A DNA stretch of 64,000 bases from Ruegeria meonggei (GCF_900172215.1 NZ_FWFP01000002.1:124001-188000); one strand, 5' to 3'. Shown: positions 9,591-18,785, counted from the stretch's first letter. Notes: generated by a model from the sequence alone, not told the origin. A program made the numbers and translations.

Positions 9591-9624
9591 TTGAGAGACC
9601 GAAAGGTCGAACATAGTATCTGAT

Positions 9625-9699
9625 GCGGGCGTAGCTCAGGGGTAGAGCATAACCTTGCCAAGGTTAGGGTCGGGCGTTCGAATCGCCTCGCCCGCTCCA
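9625..9699 (+). tRNA. tRNA-Gly (GCC), copy 2
   Basis: 75 nt, base-for-base identical to copy 1, with encoded CCA and anticodon GCC. The 109-bp period between the copies indicates a tandem duplication or gene conversion. No clear terminator follows within 80 bp. Confidence 0.98.
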
Positions 9700-9782
9700 G
9701 ATACACACTTGACCAAACATTGCTGGTTTCTTGTAAAATGTTGCGCCATTCTATTGGCGCTACAGATTTCAGGATTTTACAT

Positions 9783-10649
9783 ATGTCAGATTATACCATT
9801 CGCCCATTGACCGCTGATGAATTACAGCACGCCGTGGATTGGGCTGGACGCGAAGGGTGGAACCCTGGAAAGCACGACGCCGAGTGTTTTCGGACGACAG
9901 ATCCTGACGGATACCTGGGCGGTTTTCTGGACGGTGAAATGATCGCTTCGGTCTCTGCTGTGAATTATGATGACGCGTTTTCTTTCCTGGGGTTCTACAT
10001 TGTCCGCCCCGAATATCGCGGATCCGGGCATGGGCTAGAGATCGCCCAGCATGCGCTGGTCCATTGCAAGGGCCGCAATATGGGGCTGGACGGTGTAGTC
10101 GAACAGCAGGACAATTACCGCAAATCCGGGTTCTCCTTTGCCTACAACAACTATCGCGTTGGGGCGAAGATCGGAGAGGTTTTGCCCAAGCTTGGGCAGG
10201 TGCTGGGCAATGGGGTTACGCCCGTCGACAACGCCTCGGACGCGCTAAAGGCATATGATAGAAGGCTGTTTCCTGCCCGGCGGGATGCTTTTTTGCGAGG
10301 GTGGTTGAGCGCACCCAGTCACATTTCACGCAAGTATACCGAAGATGGCCGCATCAAGGGCTATGGCACGCTGCGACCTTGCCAGGCTGGGTACAAGGTG
10401 GGTCCCCTGTTTGCCGATGACGCCGGAATTGCCCAAACTCTGCTGGCCAGCCTATTGGCCGCCGTTCCCATCGATCATCACGGACAGGAGGTCTTTGTTG
10501 ATATGCCCCAACCCAACAGAGAGGCATTTGCGCTGGCCGCGCAACTTGGGTTGGAGAAAGTCTTTGAGACCGCCCGGATGTATTCCGATCACCAACCGGA
10601 CATCGACCTGAACCGCATCTTCGGCGTCACGACATTTGAATTGGGCTGA
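9783..10649 (+). CDS. GNAT family N-acetyltransferase with C-terminal acetyltransferase-like half
   Basis: A 288-residue protein with start ATG 9783 (MSDYTIRPL); an upstream TTG at 9720 is rejected because its leader is atypical. The N-terminal GNAT fold (~1-130) shows the beta4/alpha3 acetyl-CoA region FYIVRPEYRGSGHGLEIAQHAL, with R-G-S-G-H-G replacing the usual Q/RxxGxG/A. The C-terminal half (~150-288) resembles the second domain of YitH-type two-part acetyltransferases (IKGYGTLRPCQAGYKVGPLFADDAG). The acyl acceptor is unknown. It follows the tRNA-Gly pair by 83 bp. Confidence 0.75.
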   Translation: MSDYTIRPLTADELQHAVDWAGREGWNPGKHDAECFRTTDPDGYLGGFLDGEMIASVSAVNYDDAFSFLGFYIVRPEYRGSGHGLEIAQHALVHCKGRNMGLDGVVEQQDNYRKSGFSFAYNNYRVGAKIGEVLPKLGQVLGNGVTPVDNASDALKAYDRRLFPARRDAFLRGWLSAPSHISRKYTEDGRIKGYGTLRPCQAGYKVGPLFADDAGIAQTLLASLLAAVPIDHHGQEVFVDMPQPNREAFALAAQLGLEKVFETARMYSDHQPDIDLNRIFGVTTFELG

Positions 10650-10744
10650 CACAAGCATTGACTTCAGGGCATCAATCCCCGGTCAGTCGCGCCCATTCAG
10701 GTCGACCAAACAAGCAGATCCACAACCACAGGACTTACCCAATC

Positions 10745-11347
10745 ATGGCAGGAGATCAGCAAAAACGGTTTCTGACCGGAGTGTTGGAAAACCTACCGGG
10801 GTTGAGCTTTTTGATTCTGTCCCGGGCAAGTGATGATCTGCGGTTGGCGGGATGGATTGGCACCTTTCTCGCCGCGACCGTGTGCGTGGCCTACGCCCGA
10901 AAAGTTATGAAACCGCGCCCCGTATTGCTGGGGATCAATATCTTTATGATCGCCATCACGCCCTTGATTGAGCTTCTTCACATCGGAAACAATGCGGCGG
11001 TAGCGCAGTATTTACTCAAAAACATAGACAGTCTGGTTCTTGCCAGCATTTTTGTAACCGGGCTTGCGCTGACGCTTTTCACGCGGCGCGGATTTCTGAC
11101 CCACCGCTCCGAAAGCACGGCGAAAATGCGTGCACATTCCGCCTGTCTGCTGACGGTTTGTGCTGTCGGAGTTGTTTGGTCCCTTTTCGCAGGGGACAAC
11201 CATCTGCTGTCGCTTGTTTTGCCGATGTCACTGCTGTTTGGGATGCAGCAATTTTTGACCGCCGGGGCCACCGACAGACAAGCTCGGCACGATGTTGTCC
11301 TAGCAAGCGCTGGCGCCGTGCCCGCTCCCGCAGACACGACGATCTGA
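10745..11347 (+). CDS. Hypothetical multi-pass membrane protein
   Basis: A 200-residue protein with start ATG 10745 (MAGDQQKRFLTGV). It has about five to six hydrophobic segments, for example ~34-50, 57-78, 85-103, 127-145 and 149-170, with short charged loops. No signature motif was recognised, so no function is assigned. It lies 95 bp after the GNAT gene and converges on the Lrp-type gene with 7 bp between the stops. The C-terminal 30 residues are polar and contain no membrane segment. Confidence 0.55.
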   Translation: MAGDQQKRFLTGVLENLPGLSFLILSRASDDLRLAGWIGTFLAATVCVAYARKVMKPRPVLLGINIFMIAITPLIELLHIGNNAAVAQYLLKNIDSLVLASIFVTGLALTLFTRRGFLTHRSESTAKMRAHSACLLTVCAVGVVWSLFAGDNHLLSLVLPMSLLFGMQQFLTAGATDRQARHDVVLASAGAVPAPADTTI

Positions 11348-11354
11348 ATTTGTC

Positions 11355-11594
11355 CTAAAACGCCTTGAACGTCATGGTGGTCAGAGATCGCTCGATCCCG
11401 GGGATGATCAGCAGATTTTCATTGATGAAATGGCCCACATCCTCGGATTCCGGGATGTAGAGCTTGAGCAGCAGGTCATATTCACCACTGGTCGAATACA
11501 GTTCCGAGTGAATTTCCCGCAGGGCGATCTCTTCGGCGACCTTGTAGGTGGTGCCGGGTTTGCAGCGGATCTGGATGAAAACGCAGGTGGACAT
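11355..11594 (-). CDS. Stand-alone Lrp/AsnC ligand-binding (RAM) domain protein
   Basis: A 79-residue protein matching only the effector-binding domain of Lrp/AsnC regulators (MSTCVFIQIRCKPGTTYKVA..., then SELYSTSGEYDLLLKLYI and IPGIERSLTTMTF). There is no helix-turn-helix, so it cannot bind DNA alone. Such proteins form ring-like oligomers, bind amino acids or modulate full-length relatives. ATG 11594 is used; the longer frame begins inside low-quality sequence. It is divergent from hisB with about 150 bp between, so it may share a control region with the histidine genes. Confidence 0.8.
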   Translation of the reverse strand: MSTCVFIQIRCKPGTTYKVAEEIALREIHSELYSTSGEYDLLLKLYIPESEDVGHFINENLLIIPGIERSLTTMTFKAF

Positions 11595-11748
11595 GGGCCT
11601 GGCCTTGTTGGTTGAGTTGACGGCAGGCTGGCATGGCCCGGGTCCGGGCGCAATCCCCTGCAACAGTTTGCAGCGAATGCCACGCTTGGTCTGGATAAGG
11701 CAGGCCTTCCCCGTCTATAAGCGCGCCTGAAGCAAAAGGAATTCGCCC

Positions 11749-12336
11749 ATGCGCAGTGCAAAGATCAGCCGTCAGACCGCCGAGACCAAGATCACGGTCG
11801 AGGTCAATCTGGACGGCACAGGCCAGTATGACAATCAGACCGGCGTTGGATTTTTTGACCATATGCTGGACCAGTTGGCGCGGCATTCCCTTATCGACAT
11901 GACCATCCGGGCCGAGGGCGATACCCACATCGACGATCACCACACGGTCGAAGATACCGGCATCGCGCTGGGTCAGGCGCTAACGCAGGCGTTGGGCGAT
12001 AAGACAGGCATCCGCCGCTATGGTGAATGTCACCTGCCCATGGATGACGCACAGGTGCGTTGTGCGTTGGATTTGTCGGCGCGCCCGTTCCTGATCTGGA
12101 ACATCGATCTGCCGACACCCAAGATCGGAACGTTCGATACCGAGCTGGTACGCGAGTTCTTTCAGGCCCTCAGCACCCATGGCGGTATCACCCTGCATGT
12201 TGATCAACTGCACGGGTTCAACAGCCACCACATTGCCGAGGCCGCGTTCAAGGCCGTGGCCCGCGCATTGCATCAGGCGGTTGAGACCGACCCGCGTAAG
12301 GCAGATGCGATCCCGTCCACCAAGGGTGCGCTGTAA
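11749..12336 (+). CDS. hisB: Imidazoleglycerol-phosphate dehydratase
   Basis: Monofunctional HisB of 195 residues, the sixth reaction of histidine synthesis (imidazole-glycerol phosphate to imidazole-acetol phosphate). Mn-binding histidine motifs are intact: [13 protein letters not shown] (~40), [14 protein letters not shown] (~63) and the C-terminal [18 protein letters not shown] (~160). The phosphatase domain found in enterobacterial HisB is absent, as expected in alphaproteobacteria. The stop codon is followed immediately by the hisH start, so the pair is translationally coupled. An AAAGGAA Shine-Dalgarno precedes the start. Confidence 0.97.
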   Translation: MRSAKISRQTAETKITVEVNLDGTGQYDNQTGVGFFDHMLDQLARHSLIDMTIRAEGDTHIDDHHTVEDTGIALGQALTQALGDKTGIRRYGECHLPMDDAQVRCALDLSARPFLIWNIDLPTPKIGTFDTELVREFFQALSTHGGITLHVDQLHGFNSHHIAEAAFKAVARALHQAVETDPRKADAIPSTKGAL

Positions 12337-12975
12337 ATGCTCACGGCGATTATCGACTATGAAAGCGGCAACCTGCATTCCGCCGAAAAGGCGTTTCAGC
12401 GCATGGCGCGCGAGGTCGATGCCGGTGAAGTGGTTGTGACCTCAGACGCAGAGATCGTGGCCCGCGCCGACCGGCTGGTTCTGCCCGGTGACGGTGCTTT
12501 TCCGGCCTGTGCGGCAGAGCTGCGCGGGCACAAGGGCATTTATGACGCGATGGTCGAAGCGGTCGAACAAAAAGGCCGACCGTTTCTGGGTATCTGCGTT
12601 GGTATGCAGCTGATGGCCACCACGGGTCATGAATACAGCGAAACCGACGGGTTGAACTGGGTTGCAGGTGACGTGCTGCGGATCGCGCCATCAGACCGCG
12701 CGCTGAAAGTACCGCATATGGGCTGGAACGATCTGGTTCTTGAAAGCGATCATCCGGTTTTTGCCGGGGTTAAGTCAGGCGATCACGCCTATTTTGTCCA
12801 CTCTTACCACTTTCGGGTCAAAGATCCGGCGCAACGTCTGGCTTATGTGGGATATGGGCAAGAGGTCACCGCGGTGATCGGCCGTGACACAATGATCGGC
12901 ATGCAGTTCCACCCGGAAAAAAGTCAGGATGTCGGTCTGCGCATGATCGGCAACTTTTTGAAGTGGCGCCCCTGA
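12337..12975 (+). CDS. hisH: Imidazole glycerol phosphate synthase, glutamine amidotransferase subunit
   Basis: 212 residues, class I glutamine amidotransferase that feeds ammonia to HisF. Nucleophile motif FLGICVGMQLM (Cys ~88) and the catalytic His-Glu in MQFHPEKSQDVG (~190) are present; the N-terminal IIDYESGNLHS is typical. It starts on the base after the hisB stop. The stop codon lies in the loop of a strong GC hairpin (12965-12984). Its partner hisF is 4.7 kb downstream, separated by five other genes. Confidence 0.97.
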   Translation: MLTAIIDYESGNLHSAEKAFQRMAREVDAGEVVVTSDAEIVARADRLVLPGDGAFPACAAELRGHKGIYDAMVEAVEQKGRPFLGICVGMQLMATTGHEYSETDGLNWVAGDVLRIAPSDRALKVPHMGWNDLVLESDHPVFAGVKSGDHAYFVHSYHFRVKDPAQRLAYVGYGQEVTAVIGRDTMIGMQFHPEKSQDVGLRMIGNFLKWRP

Positions 12976-12984
12976 CGGGGCGCC
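12965..12984. terminator. Perfect hairpin carrying the hisH stop codon
   Basis: GGCGCCCC / GGGGCGCC, an eight-pair perfect stem with loop TGAC; the hisH TGA is in the loop. It also lies just past the end of the convergent DUF2147 gene. No T-run follows on either strand, so it may slow or separate converging polymerases or protect 3' ends rather than terminate intrinsically. Confidence 0.5.
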
Positions 12985-12990
12985 GTTCGA

Positions 12991-13395
12991 TTACTGAATG
13001 CGGGTCCAGTCCTGGCCCTTGCAGATCAGACCACCGGCCACACAGCCTTTAACGACCAGGGTGTTCCCGTTGAGCTGCATTTTCGACTTATAGTTCTTGT
13101 CCGCTTCGGGATCCCAGATCTGGCCGCCGCTATAGCCACCGCTGCCATCAGGAACCATGTCCCAGATCATCTGCTTGCCATCATGTTCATAGTTGAGCTC
13201 TTGGTCGCCTGCGCTATTGAAGGCGCTATCGATTGTGCCACAGATGGCGCTGCCGCACGGTGCGATGGAAACGTGCAGATAACCGCCGTCGTCGCCTGTG
13301 CCCGTCTTCCACAGACCGTCGACCGGATCTGCGGCCACGGTTGTCGCGCTCATCAGAACCGCGGCGATTCCACCAAGAATTAGATGTCGTGTCAT
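12991..13395 (-). CDS. DUF2147 family secreted protein
   Basis: 134 residues with a clear signal peptide (MTRHLILGGIAAVLMSATTVAA, cleavage before DPVDG). The mature part is the DUF2147 beta-barrel: GLWKTGTGDDGGYLHV, PCGSAICGTI with paired cysteines, and the C-terminal LVVKGCVAGGLICKGQDWTRI. Predicted periplasmic; function unknown. ATG 13395 begins the signal peptide; a longer frame to 13506 is rejected. It is antisense to the hisH-hisA direction and interrupts the histidine cluster. Confidence 0.82.
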   Translation of the reverse strand: MTRHLILGGIAAVLMSATTVAADPVDGLWKTGTGDDGGYLHVSIAPCGSAICGTIDSAFNSAGDQELNYEHDGKQMIWDMVPDGSGGYSGGQIWDPEADKNYKSKMQLNGNTLVVKGCVAGGLICKGQDWTRIQ

Positions 13396-13526
13396 AGTTT
13401 CGCTCCCTGTTTTTTGACACCTTGTCCCGAGTGTCCAATTTGGGCAAGCAGGACGTAGGGTCGCGTTGCATCCCGGCCCCTGCCTGTGCCATATCCCCGC
13501 CGACACTCAGCAAAAGGCCGCCCGAA

Positions 13527-14249
13527 ATGATCCTCTACCCCGCTATCGACCTCAAAGACGGCCAGGCCGTACGCCTGCTGCGCGGTGAAATGGATAAGGC
13601 AACGGTGTTCAGCGACGACCCGGCGGCACAGGCCCGCGCCTTTGTTGAGGCCGGGTGCAACTGGCTGCATCTGGTTGATCTGAACGGCGCATTTGCCGGT
13701 GAACCAGTGAACGCCGCCCCGGTCGAGGCGATCCTGAAGCAGTGTGATGTGCCCGCTCAACTGGGCGGCGGCATTCGCGACATGGCCACGATCGAGGCCT
13801 GGCTGGACAAGGGGCTGGCCCGGGTAATTCTGGGCACCGTAGCCGTCGAGGACCCAAATCTGGTGCGCCAGGCCGCCAAAGCCTTCCCTGGAAAGGTTGC
13901 CGTGGGCATTGATGCCCGCAACGGGATGGTCGCCACCAAGGGCTGGGCCGAGGAAACCAACGTGCAGGTCACTGATCTGGCCCGCAGCTTTGAGGACGCG
14001 GGCGTGGCCGCGATCATCTATACCGACATCAACCGCGATGGCGCGATGCAGGGGCCGAACATCGAGGCAACCGCGGATCTGGCCCGGGCGGTGGACATCC
14101 CGGTCATTGCCTCTGGCGGCGTGTCCTCTGTCGCAGATCTGATCGCCCTGCGCGATTGTGGCGCAGATTTGAACGGTGCGATTTCCGGGCGTGCGCTTTA
14201 TGATGGGGCGATTGACCTGAAAAAGGCTCTGACAGCGCTCAGAGAGTGA
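13527..14249 (+). CDS. hisA: Phosphoribosylformimino-5-aminoimidazole carboxamide ribotide isomerase
   Basis: 240 residues, a (beta-alpha)8 barrel that isomerises ProFAR to PRFAR, the substrate of HisF/HisH. Motifs: [20 protein letters not shown] with the catalytic Asp, QLGGGIRD phosphate loop, [18 protein letters not shown] and ASGGVSS second phosphate loop. ATG 13527 is the standard family start. It is followed after 4 bp by the DUF2867 gene, so those two are likely cotranscribed. Confidence 0.97.
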   Translation: MILYPAIDLKDGQAVRLLRGEMDKATVFSDDPAAQARAFVEAGCNWLHLVDLNGAFAGEPVNAAPVEAILKQCDVPAQLGGGIRDMATIEAWLDKGLARVILGTVAVEDPNLVRQAAKAFPGKVAVGIDARNGMVATKGWAEETNVQVTDLARSFEDAGVAAIIYTDINRDGAMQGPNIEATADLARAVDIPVIASGGVSSVADLIALRDCGADLNGAISGRALYDGAIDLKKALTALRE

Positions 14250-14253
14250 CCCA

Positions 14254-14718
14254 ATGTTCAAGTCGCGCGTGACACGATCCGCCCTACCCGCCTCAAGCTT
14301 GCTGCACAAGCGCCTGCAGGATGGTGATTTTCTGGATTGCTTCAGCGTTGCCTCGGACCTGCCCCCGCGCCGCGCCGCAGACATCATCACCGCGTTTCCG
14401 TCCTGGGCAATGGCCCTGGTACGGCTGCGCGGAATGCTGGTCGCACCTTTCGGGCTGAGCCGGACGGGGCCGGAGGCCGCTGACAAGGTCGGGATATTCC
14501 CGGTTGAACATGACAGCGCATCCGAGGTGATCGCAGGGTTCAACGACCGCCACCTTGATTTCAGGGTCTCAGTACTGTCTGAGAACGGCCGTGTGTCTCT
14601 AGCCACCTGGGTTCATCGCCACAATCTGGGCGGACGGCTGTATCTGGCCGCAATCCTGCCGTTTCACATCCTGATCGTGCGCAATGCGCTTGCACGGTTA
14701 CGCCACGCAAGCGCCTGA
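14254..14718 (+). CDS. DUF2867 family protein
   Basis: 154 residues. The pattern VGIFPVEHDSASEVIAGF NDRHLDFRVSV and the final hydrophobic LAAILPFHILIVRNALARL match DUF2867 proteins, which are lipid-binding-like folds of unknown role. No signal peptide. It begins four bases after the hisA stop, so it is read in the hisA transcript although no link to histidine synthesis is known. Confidence 0.75.
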   Translation: MFKSRVTRSALPASSLLHKRLQDGDFLDCFSVASDLPPRRAADIITAFPSWAMALVRLRGMLVAPFGLSRTGPEAADKVGIFPVEHDSASEVIAGFNDRHLDFRVSVLSENGRVSLATWVHRHNLGGRLYLAAILPFHILIVRNALARLRHASA

Positions 14719-14729
14719 GCCCGGGCGAT

Positions 14730-15176
14730 CTATCCGGCGGCGGCGGCGGTCAGTTTGCTAAGCGCGCCGCGCATCTTTTCGATGATCGGTGAATTTTCGA
14801 CCTCATCAAGCTCGTCCATCGTTTCTTTCGGATCTTCATAGGCCAGCCAGACCTGACCGTCTGCATCCTCATAGGCTTGCACTTTCAACGGCAGGAACAG
14901 ACCCGCGCGCGGGTCGATCTGCATGGCGGGCGTGCCCAGTTTCGGATTGCCGAAGATCAGCACCTGGTTGGCGGGGATTGGAGTCCCTATCTTTTCTGCC
15001 CCTGCGGCGTGATCTACACGGGCAAAAACAGTTGCGCCCGCGTTGCCAACTGCAGCCTCAAGCGCGTTCAACGCTTCTGCCACGGACTTGTCTGTGGGTA
15101 TTTTGATGATGTCGTCAGCCATTGCGGGCAGTGCCCCTCCGAAGGTCAAAACAGTTGCCAGTATCAGTTTGCGCAT
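14730..15176 (-). CDS. DUF302 family periplasmic protein
   Basis: 148 residues with signal peptide MRKLILATVLTFGGALPAMA. The mature part fits DUF302: IIKIPTDKSVAEALNALEAAV, VFARVDHAAGAEKIG, NQVLIFGNPKLGTPAMQ and LPLKVQAYEDADGQVW. DUF302 proteins are small periplasmic or cytosolic domains often near redox or heavy-metal genes; the function is not established. It converges on the DUF2867 gene with 11 bp between stops and separates hisA from hisF on the opposite strand. Confidence 0.82.
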   Translation of the reverse strand: MRKLILATVLTFGGALPAMADDIIKIPTDKSVAEALNALEAAVGNAGATVFARVDHAAGAEKIGTPIPANQVLIFGNPKLGTPAMQIDPRAGLFLPLKVQAYEDADGQVWLAYEDPKETMDELDEVENSPIIEKMRGALSKLTAAAAG

Positions 15177-15432
15177 ATTGAACTTCCTTCTGTGAATTTC
15201 ACCCTAGTTTTCACAGCTTTGTGCGTTCGAGCAATCACAAGTCTGGCATCGGCGGGGCTTTGCCGTTCGTCTTTGGGGGCCACGCTTGCAAGTCTGCCCT
15301 GTAAATGTCTATGAGCAGCCACTTTCGCGAACAATGCCCCGAAACGGCAGCTATTTTGCGCGAAACAGCCCCAAATTGGTCGCAATCTCAAATTACTTGA
15401 GACATCGGGCAAAGCTGGCAAAGGCGTTCGGT

Positions 15433-17637
15433 ATGAGCATTTCAAGTATGGGGTATTCGGACAGGGTCTGGATTCGCACAGCCACAATCGTGACATTCAC
15501 GCTAACGATCTTCGTCAGCGCCAGCCTTTTGTTTTTTGTCCAACCGCTTTACGCCAAGCTTGTCCTGCCCAAAATCGGCGGCGCGCCAGCGGTCTGGACG
15601 ACCGCAATGCTGTTTTTTCAGGTCGTTCTGATCTTCGGCTACCTCTATGCACACCTGTTGACCAAATGGTTGCCCTTGCGTTGGCAGCTTCTGACCCATG
15701 TCCTGTTTTGGCTCACCGCGCTGACATTCCTGCCTCTGTCCACCAGTGAAAGCTGGAGCTACGACGCGTCGCAATCTACTGCGCTTCAGACACTCGAGCT
15801 ATTTGCCTTGGGTGTTGGCCTGCCCTTTGCCGTGCTATCTGCAAATGCTCCACTGCTGCAGGCTTGGTACACGCGCTCTGGCGGTCCATCGGCGGATGAT
15901 CCTTACTTCCTCTATAGCGCAAGCAATGTAGGCTCTTTGCTGGCCTTATTGGCATTCCCCTTGCTGGCAGACCCGTTTCTGGGAGCGCGTGAGATCAGCT
16001 ATGTCTGGTTTGTTGGCTTTGTCGTTTTTGGCGGTCTCCTCATCTTTTGCGGAATGCTGGCCATGCAGGGAGCGCGACAGACCCTGGTGTCCACTGCGGC
16101 ACAGACGTCATCACATGGCCTAAGTGCAAAACAGATCGCAGTTTGGATTGGCGTGGCCTTTGTTCCGTCTTCGCTCATGTTGTCGATCACGACCAAAGTC
16201 AGCACGGATCTTGGATCGATGCCCTTGATCTGGGTCATCCCACTGGCCGTGTATATCATGTCGTTTATCGTCGCGTTCGCAAAATGGGAACGGCTGACCA
16301 CGGCTGGGTTGCAAGTGCCGACACTCTTGGCTTTGGCATGTGGGGCCGTATTGCTGTCCGATACCGTGCGGCAGGAAGCGGCACCAATCGTTATTTTAGC
16401 CTACGTACCGGTACTATTTGTAATCGCATTGTTTGCCCACCGGTTGCTTTTTGAACTTCGTCCGCCGGCGGAACATCTTACTGTATTCTACATCGCGTTG
16501 TCTGTTGGCGGCGCGTTGGGGGGACTGTTCAATTCCATAATCGCACCCGTTGCCTTTTCTCAGGAAATAGAAGCGCAGTTCACCCTGATACTTGCCGCGG
16601 CATTGTTCCTGCTGCGGCCATGGACCTTTTCGCCTCGGCATATCACGATTGCCTGCCTTGCCAGCGTGCCAGTTCTTCTGGTCTTCGGCACAATAGGAAA
16701 CCTCGACGTCTTGGGTCACGGTTTGTTGCGGGCCTCGGCTGCCTTCATAACTCTGGCAACTGTTTTGTGGCTGTTTCGTGACTACGCTCTCCGCATTGTG
16801 GCTGTAATTGCAGTTGTCATGGTTCCGTCATTCCGCGCCACGGACGGTGCTATGCTCCAAGACCGCAGTTTCTTCGGCACCCATTCGGTCTATTCCGAAA
16901 ATGGCCTGCGAATTTACAACAACGGCACGACGACCCATGGCGTGCAACGAGAGGAAGACTATGGCCGAAGACCAACGCCAATGTCCTACTACCACCCGGA
17001 CGGCCCCATGGCGCAGGTCATCACGTCAGAATTCGGTGCCCAGGCAGATCAAATCGGCATCGTAGGTTTGGGCATCGGCGCGTTGGCTTGTTACAAAAAG
17101 CCGTCGCAAACGTGGGCTTTCTTTGAAATTGACGCCATGGTCGAAAGCGTCGCGCGCAATCCTGCGTTGTTCAGCTATTTGTCCGAATGCGCCCCAAACT
17201 CCAAGACCCATTTGGGTGATGCGAGAATTGTGCTAGCCCAGAAGGAGTTCGAATTCGACATTCTGGTCCTTGATGCCTACAGCTCTGACGCCATTCCCAT
17301 GCACCTTGTTACAAAAGAAGCGGTGCAGATGTATTCAGATCGGTTGTCATCTGATGGGGTATTGGTCTTTCACATCTCGAACAGGTACTACAATCTCGCC
17401 ACCCCATTGGCCCGCATAGCCCACAGTCTTGGTCTGCATGGTGCAGCACACGCTCATGTGGTGGATGATGAGGCGCTAAAGCAGGGGGCAGCCTCTAGCG
17501 TGGTTGTAATCATGTCCCCAGACCATTCCCGGATTGACAGTTTTCTGAACCAAGGAAACTGGGTGCCTTTAACCGCAGATCACAAAACCCCTTGGACAGA
17601 CGACCGGGCAAATCTGCTATCCGCACTGAAATGGTAA
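15433..17637 (+). CDS. Fused multi-pass membrane protein with spermidine-synthase-like domain
   Basis: 734 residues. ATG 15433 has AAAGGCG upstream and gives a short cytoplasmic lead before the first membrane helix. Residues ~20-500 carry about twelve to fourteen hydrophobic segments of the MFS-like half seen in fused spermidine synthases (FFVQPLYAKLVLPKIGGAPAVW, FLYSASNVGSLLALLAFPLL). The C-terminal ~200 residues form a Rossmann methyltransferase-like domain: IGIVGLGIGALACY, FFEIDAMVESVARNP, LGDARIVLA and the DAYSSDAIP motif. Family members are called spermidine synthases, but most have no proven polyamine activity. Base use is less GC-rich than in the neighbouring his genes, consistent with acquisition into the his cluster. 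Confidence 0.8.
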   Translation: MSISSMGYSDRVWIRTATIVTFTLTIFVSASLLFFVQPLYAKLVLPKIGGAPAVWTTAMLFFQVVLIFGYLYAHLLTKWLPLRWQLLTHVLFWLTALTFLPLSTSESWSYDASQSTALQTLELFALGVGLPFAVLSANAPLLQAWYTRSGGPSADDPYFLYSASNVGSLLALLAFPLLADPFLGAREISYVWFVGFVVFGGLLIFCGMLAMQGARQTLVSTAAQTSSHGLSAKQIAVWIGVAFVPSSLMLSITTKVSTDLGSMPLIWVIPLAVYIMSFIVAFAKWERLTTAGLQVPTLLALACGAVLLSDTVRQEAAPIVILAYVPVLFVIALFAHRLLFELRPPAEHLTVFYIALSVGGALGGLFNSIIAPVAFSQEIEAQFTLILAAALFLLRPWTFSPRHITIACLASVPVLLVFGTIGNLDVLGHGLLRASAAFITLATVLWLFRDYALRIVAVIAVVMVPSFRATDGAMLQDRSFFGTHSVYSENGLRIYNNGTTTHGVQREEDYGRRPTPMSYYHPDGPMAQVITSEFGAQADQIGIVGLGIGALACYKKPSQTWAFFEIDAMVESVARNPALFSYLSECAPNSKTHLGDARIVLAQKEFEFDILVLDAYSSDAIPMHLVTKEAVQMYSDRLSSDGVLVFHISNRYYNLATPLARIAHSLGLHGAAHAHVVDDEALKQGAASSVVVIMSPDHSRIDSFLNQGNWVPLTADHKTPWTDDRANLLSALKW

Positions 17638-17709
17638 ACAACAAATCCAGTAACCGGACTGGCATCGGTTTGACGTTGCCGGTAGAGATGCGGCAACAAA
17701 GGATGCCTC

Positions 17710-18471
17710 ATGCTGAAAACCCGCATCATTCCCTGTCTTGATGTTGCTGATGGCCGTGTGGTCAAAGGCGTCAACTTTGTCGGCCTGCGCGATGCGGGCG
17801 ACCCGGTGGAATCTGCCAAGGCCTATGACGCGGCTGGTGCGGATGAGATCTGTTTCCTCGACATCCACGCCACCCATGAAAACCGCGGCACCATGTTTGA
17901 TGTGGTGCGGCGCACGGCAGAACAGTGTTTTGTGCCCCTGACCGTGGGCGGGGGAGTGCGCACCAAGGATGACGTCCGTGCCCTGCTGTTGGCAGGGGCG
18001 GACAAGGTCAGCTTCAACTCGGCCGCTGTGGCCAACCCGGATGTCATCGCCGAGGCCGCCGATCAGTTCGGCAGTCAGTGCATCGTCTGCGCCATCGATG
18101 CCAAGACCGTCAGCCCCGGCAAGTGGGAAATCTTTACCCATGGCGGGCGCAAATCCACTGGCATCGACGCAGTAGAATTTGCCAAAACGGTTGTCGCCAA
18201 AGGTGCCGGGGAAATCTTGCTGACCTCGATGGATCGGGACGGCACCAAATCAGGCTTCAACCTTCCCCTGACCCGCGCCATCTCGGATGCAGTGAACGTG
18301 CCGGTGATTGCCTCGGGCGGGGTGGGCAACCTGGATCATCTGGTCGAAGGCGTGACCGAAGGCGGTGCCAGCGCGGTGCTGGCAGCATCGATCTTTCACT
18401 TCGGCGAGTACACCATCCGCGAGGCCAAGGAACACATGGCCGCCGCCGGTATCCCAATGAGGTTGGAATGA
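17710..18471 (+). CDS. hisF: Imidazole glycerol phosphate synthase, cyclase subunit
   Basis: 253 residues, barrel cyclase that with HisH makes imidazole-glycerol phosphate and AICAR. Motifs: [23 protein letters not shown] with the catalytic Asp (~11), [46 protein letters not shown] with the second catalytic Asp, and [11 protein letters not shown]. The last codons overlap the hisE start by four bases (ATGA), so hisF and hisE are coupled. Confidence 0.97.
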   Translation: MLKTRIIPCLDVADGRVVKGVNFVGLRDAGDPVESAKAYDAAGADEICFLDIHATHENRGTMFDVVRRTAEQCFVPLTVGGGVRTKDDVRALLLAGADKVSFNSAAVANPDVIAEAADQFGSQCIVCAIDAKTVSPGKWEIFTHGGRKSTGIDAVEFAKTVVAKGAGEILLTSMDRDGTKSGFNLPLTRAISDAVNVPVIASGGVGNLDHLVEGVTEGGASAVLAASIFHFGEYTIREAKEHMAAAGIPMRLE

Positions 18472-18785
18472 GCATTCTGCGCGATCTGGCCACAACGATT
18501 GAGTCCCGCAAGGGCACCGACCCCGAGTCCAGCTGGACCGCCAAACTGTTGGCTAAGGGCCCCGAGAAGTGCGCCGAGAAGTTTGGGGAAGAGGCCGTTG
18601 AGGCCATCATCGAGGCTGTCAAAGGCGATCAGGACAAGCTGACGGCAGAGGCAGCAGATGTGCTGTACCATCTGCTGGTCATGCTGACCGCACGGGATGT
18701 AGCTCTGGACGATGTGCTGGCCGAGCTGGCCCGGCGTCAGGGCCTGAGTGGCATCGCCGAAAAGGCGGCCCGTCCAAAGGGTTAA
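18468..18785 (+). CDS. hisE: Phosphoribosyl-ATP diphosphatase
   Basis: 105 residues, a MazG-like all-alpha pyrophosphatase that hydrolyses PR-ATP in the second step of histidine synthesis. Visible: [28 protein letters not shown] with the metal-binding EExxE pattern, and [13 protein letters not shown]. It is a separate protein rather than a HisI-HisE fusion, as usual in alphaproteobacteria. It starts inside the hisF stop (ATGA overlap). The other his genes (hisG, hisD, hisC, hisI) are not in this window. Confidence 0.96.
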   Translation: MSILRDLATTIESRKGTDPESSWTAKLLAKGPEKCAEKFGEEAVEAIIEAVKGDQDKLTAEAADVLYHLLVMLTARDVALDDVLAELARRQGLSGIAEKAARPKG

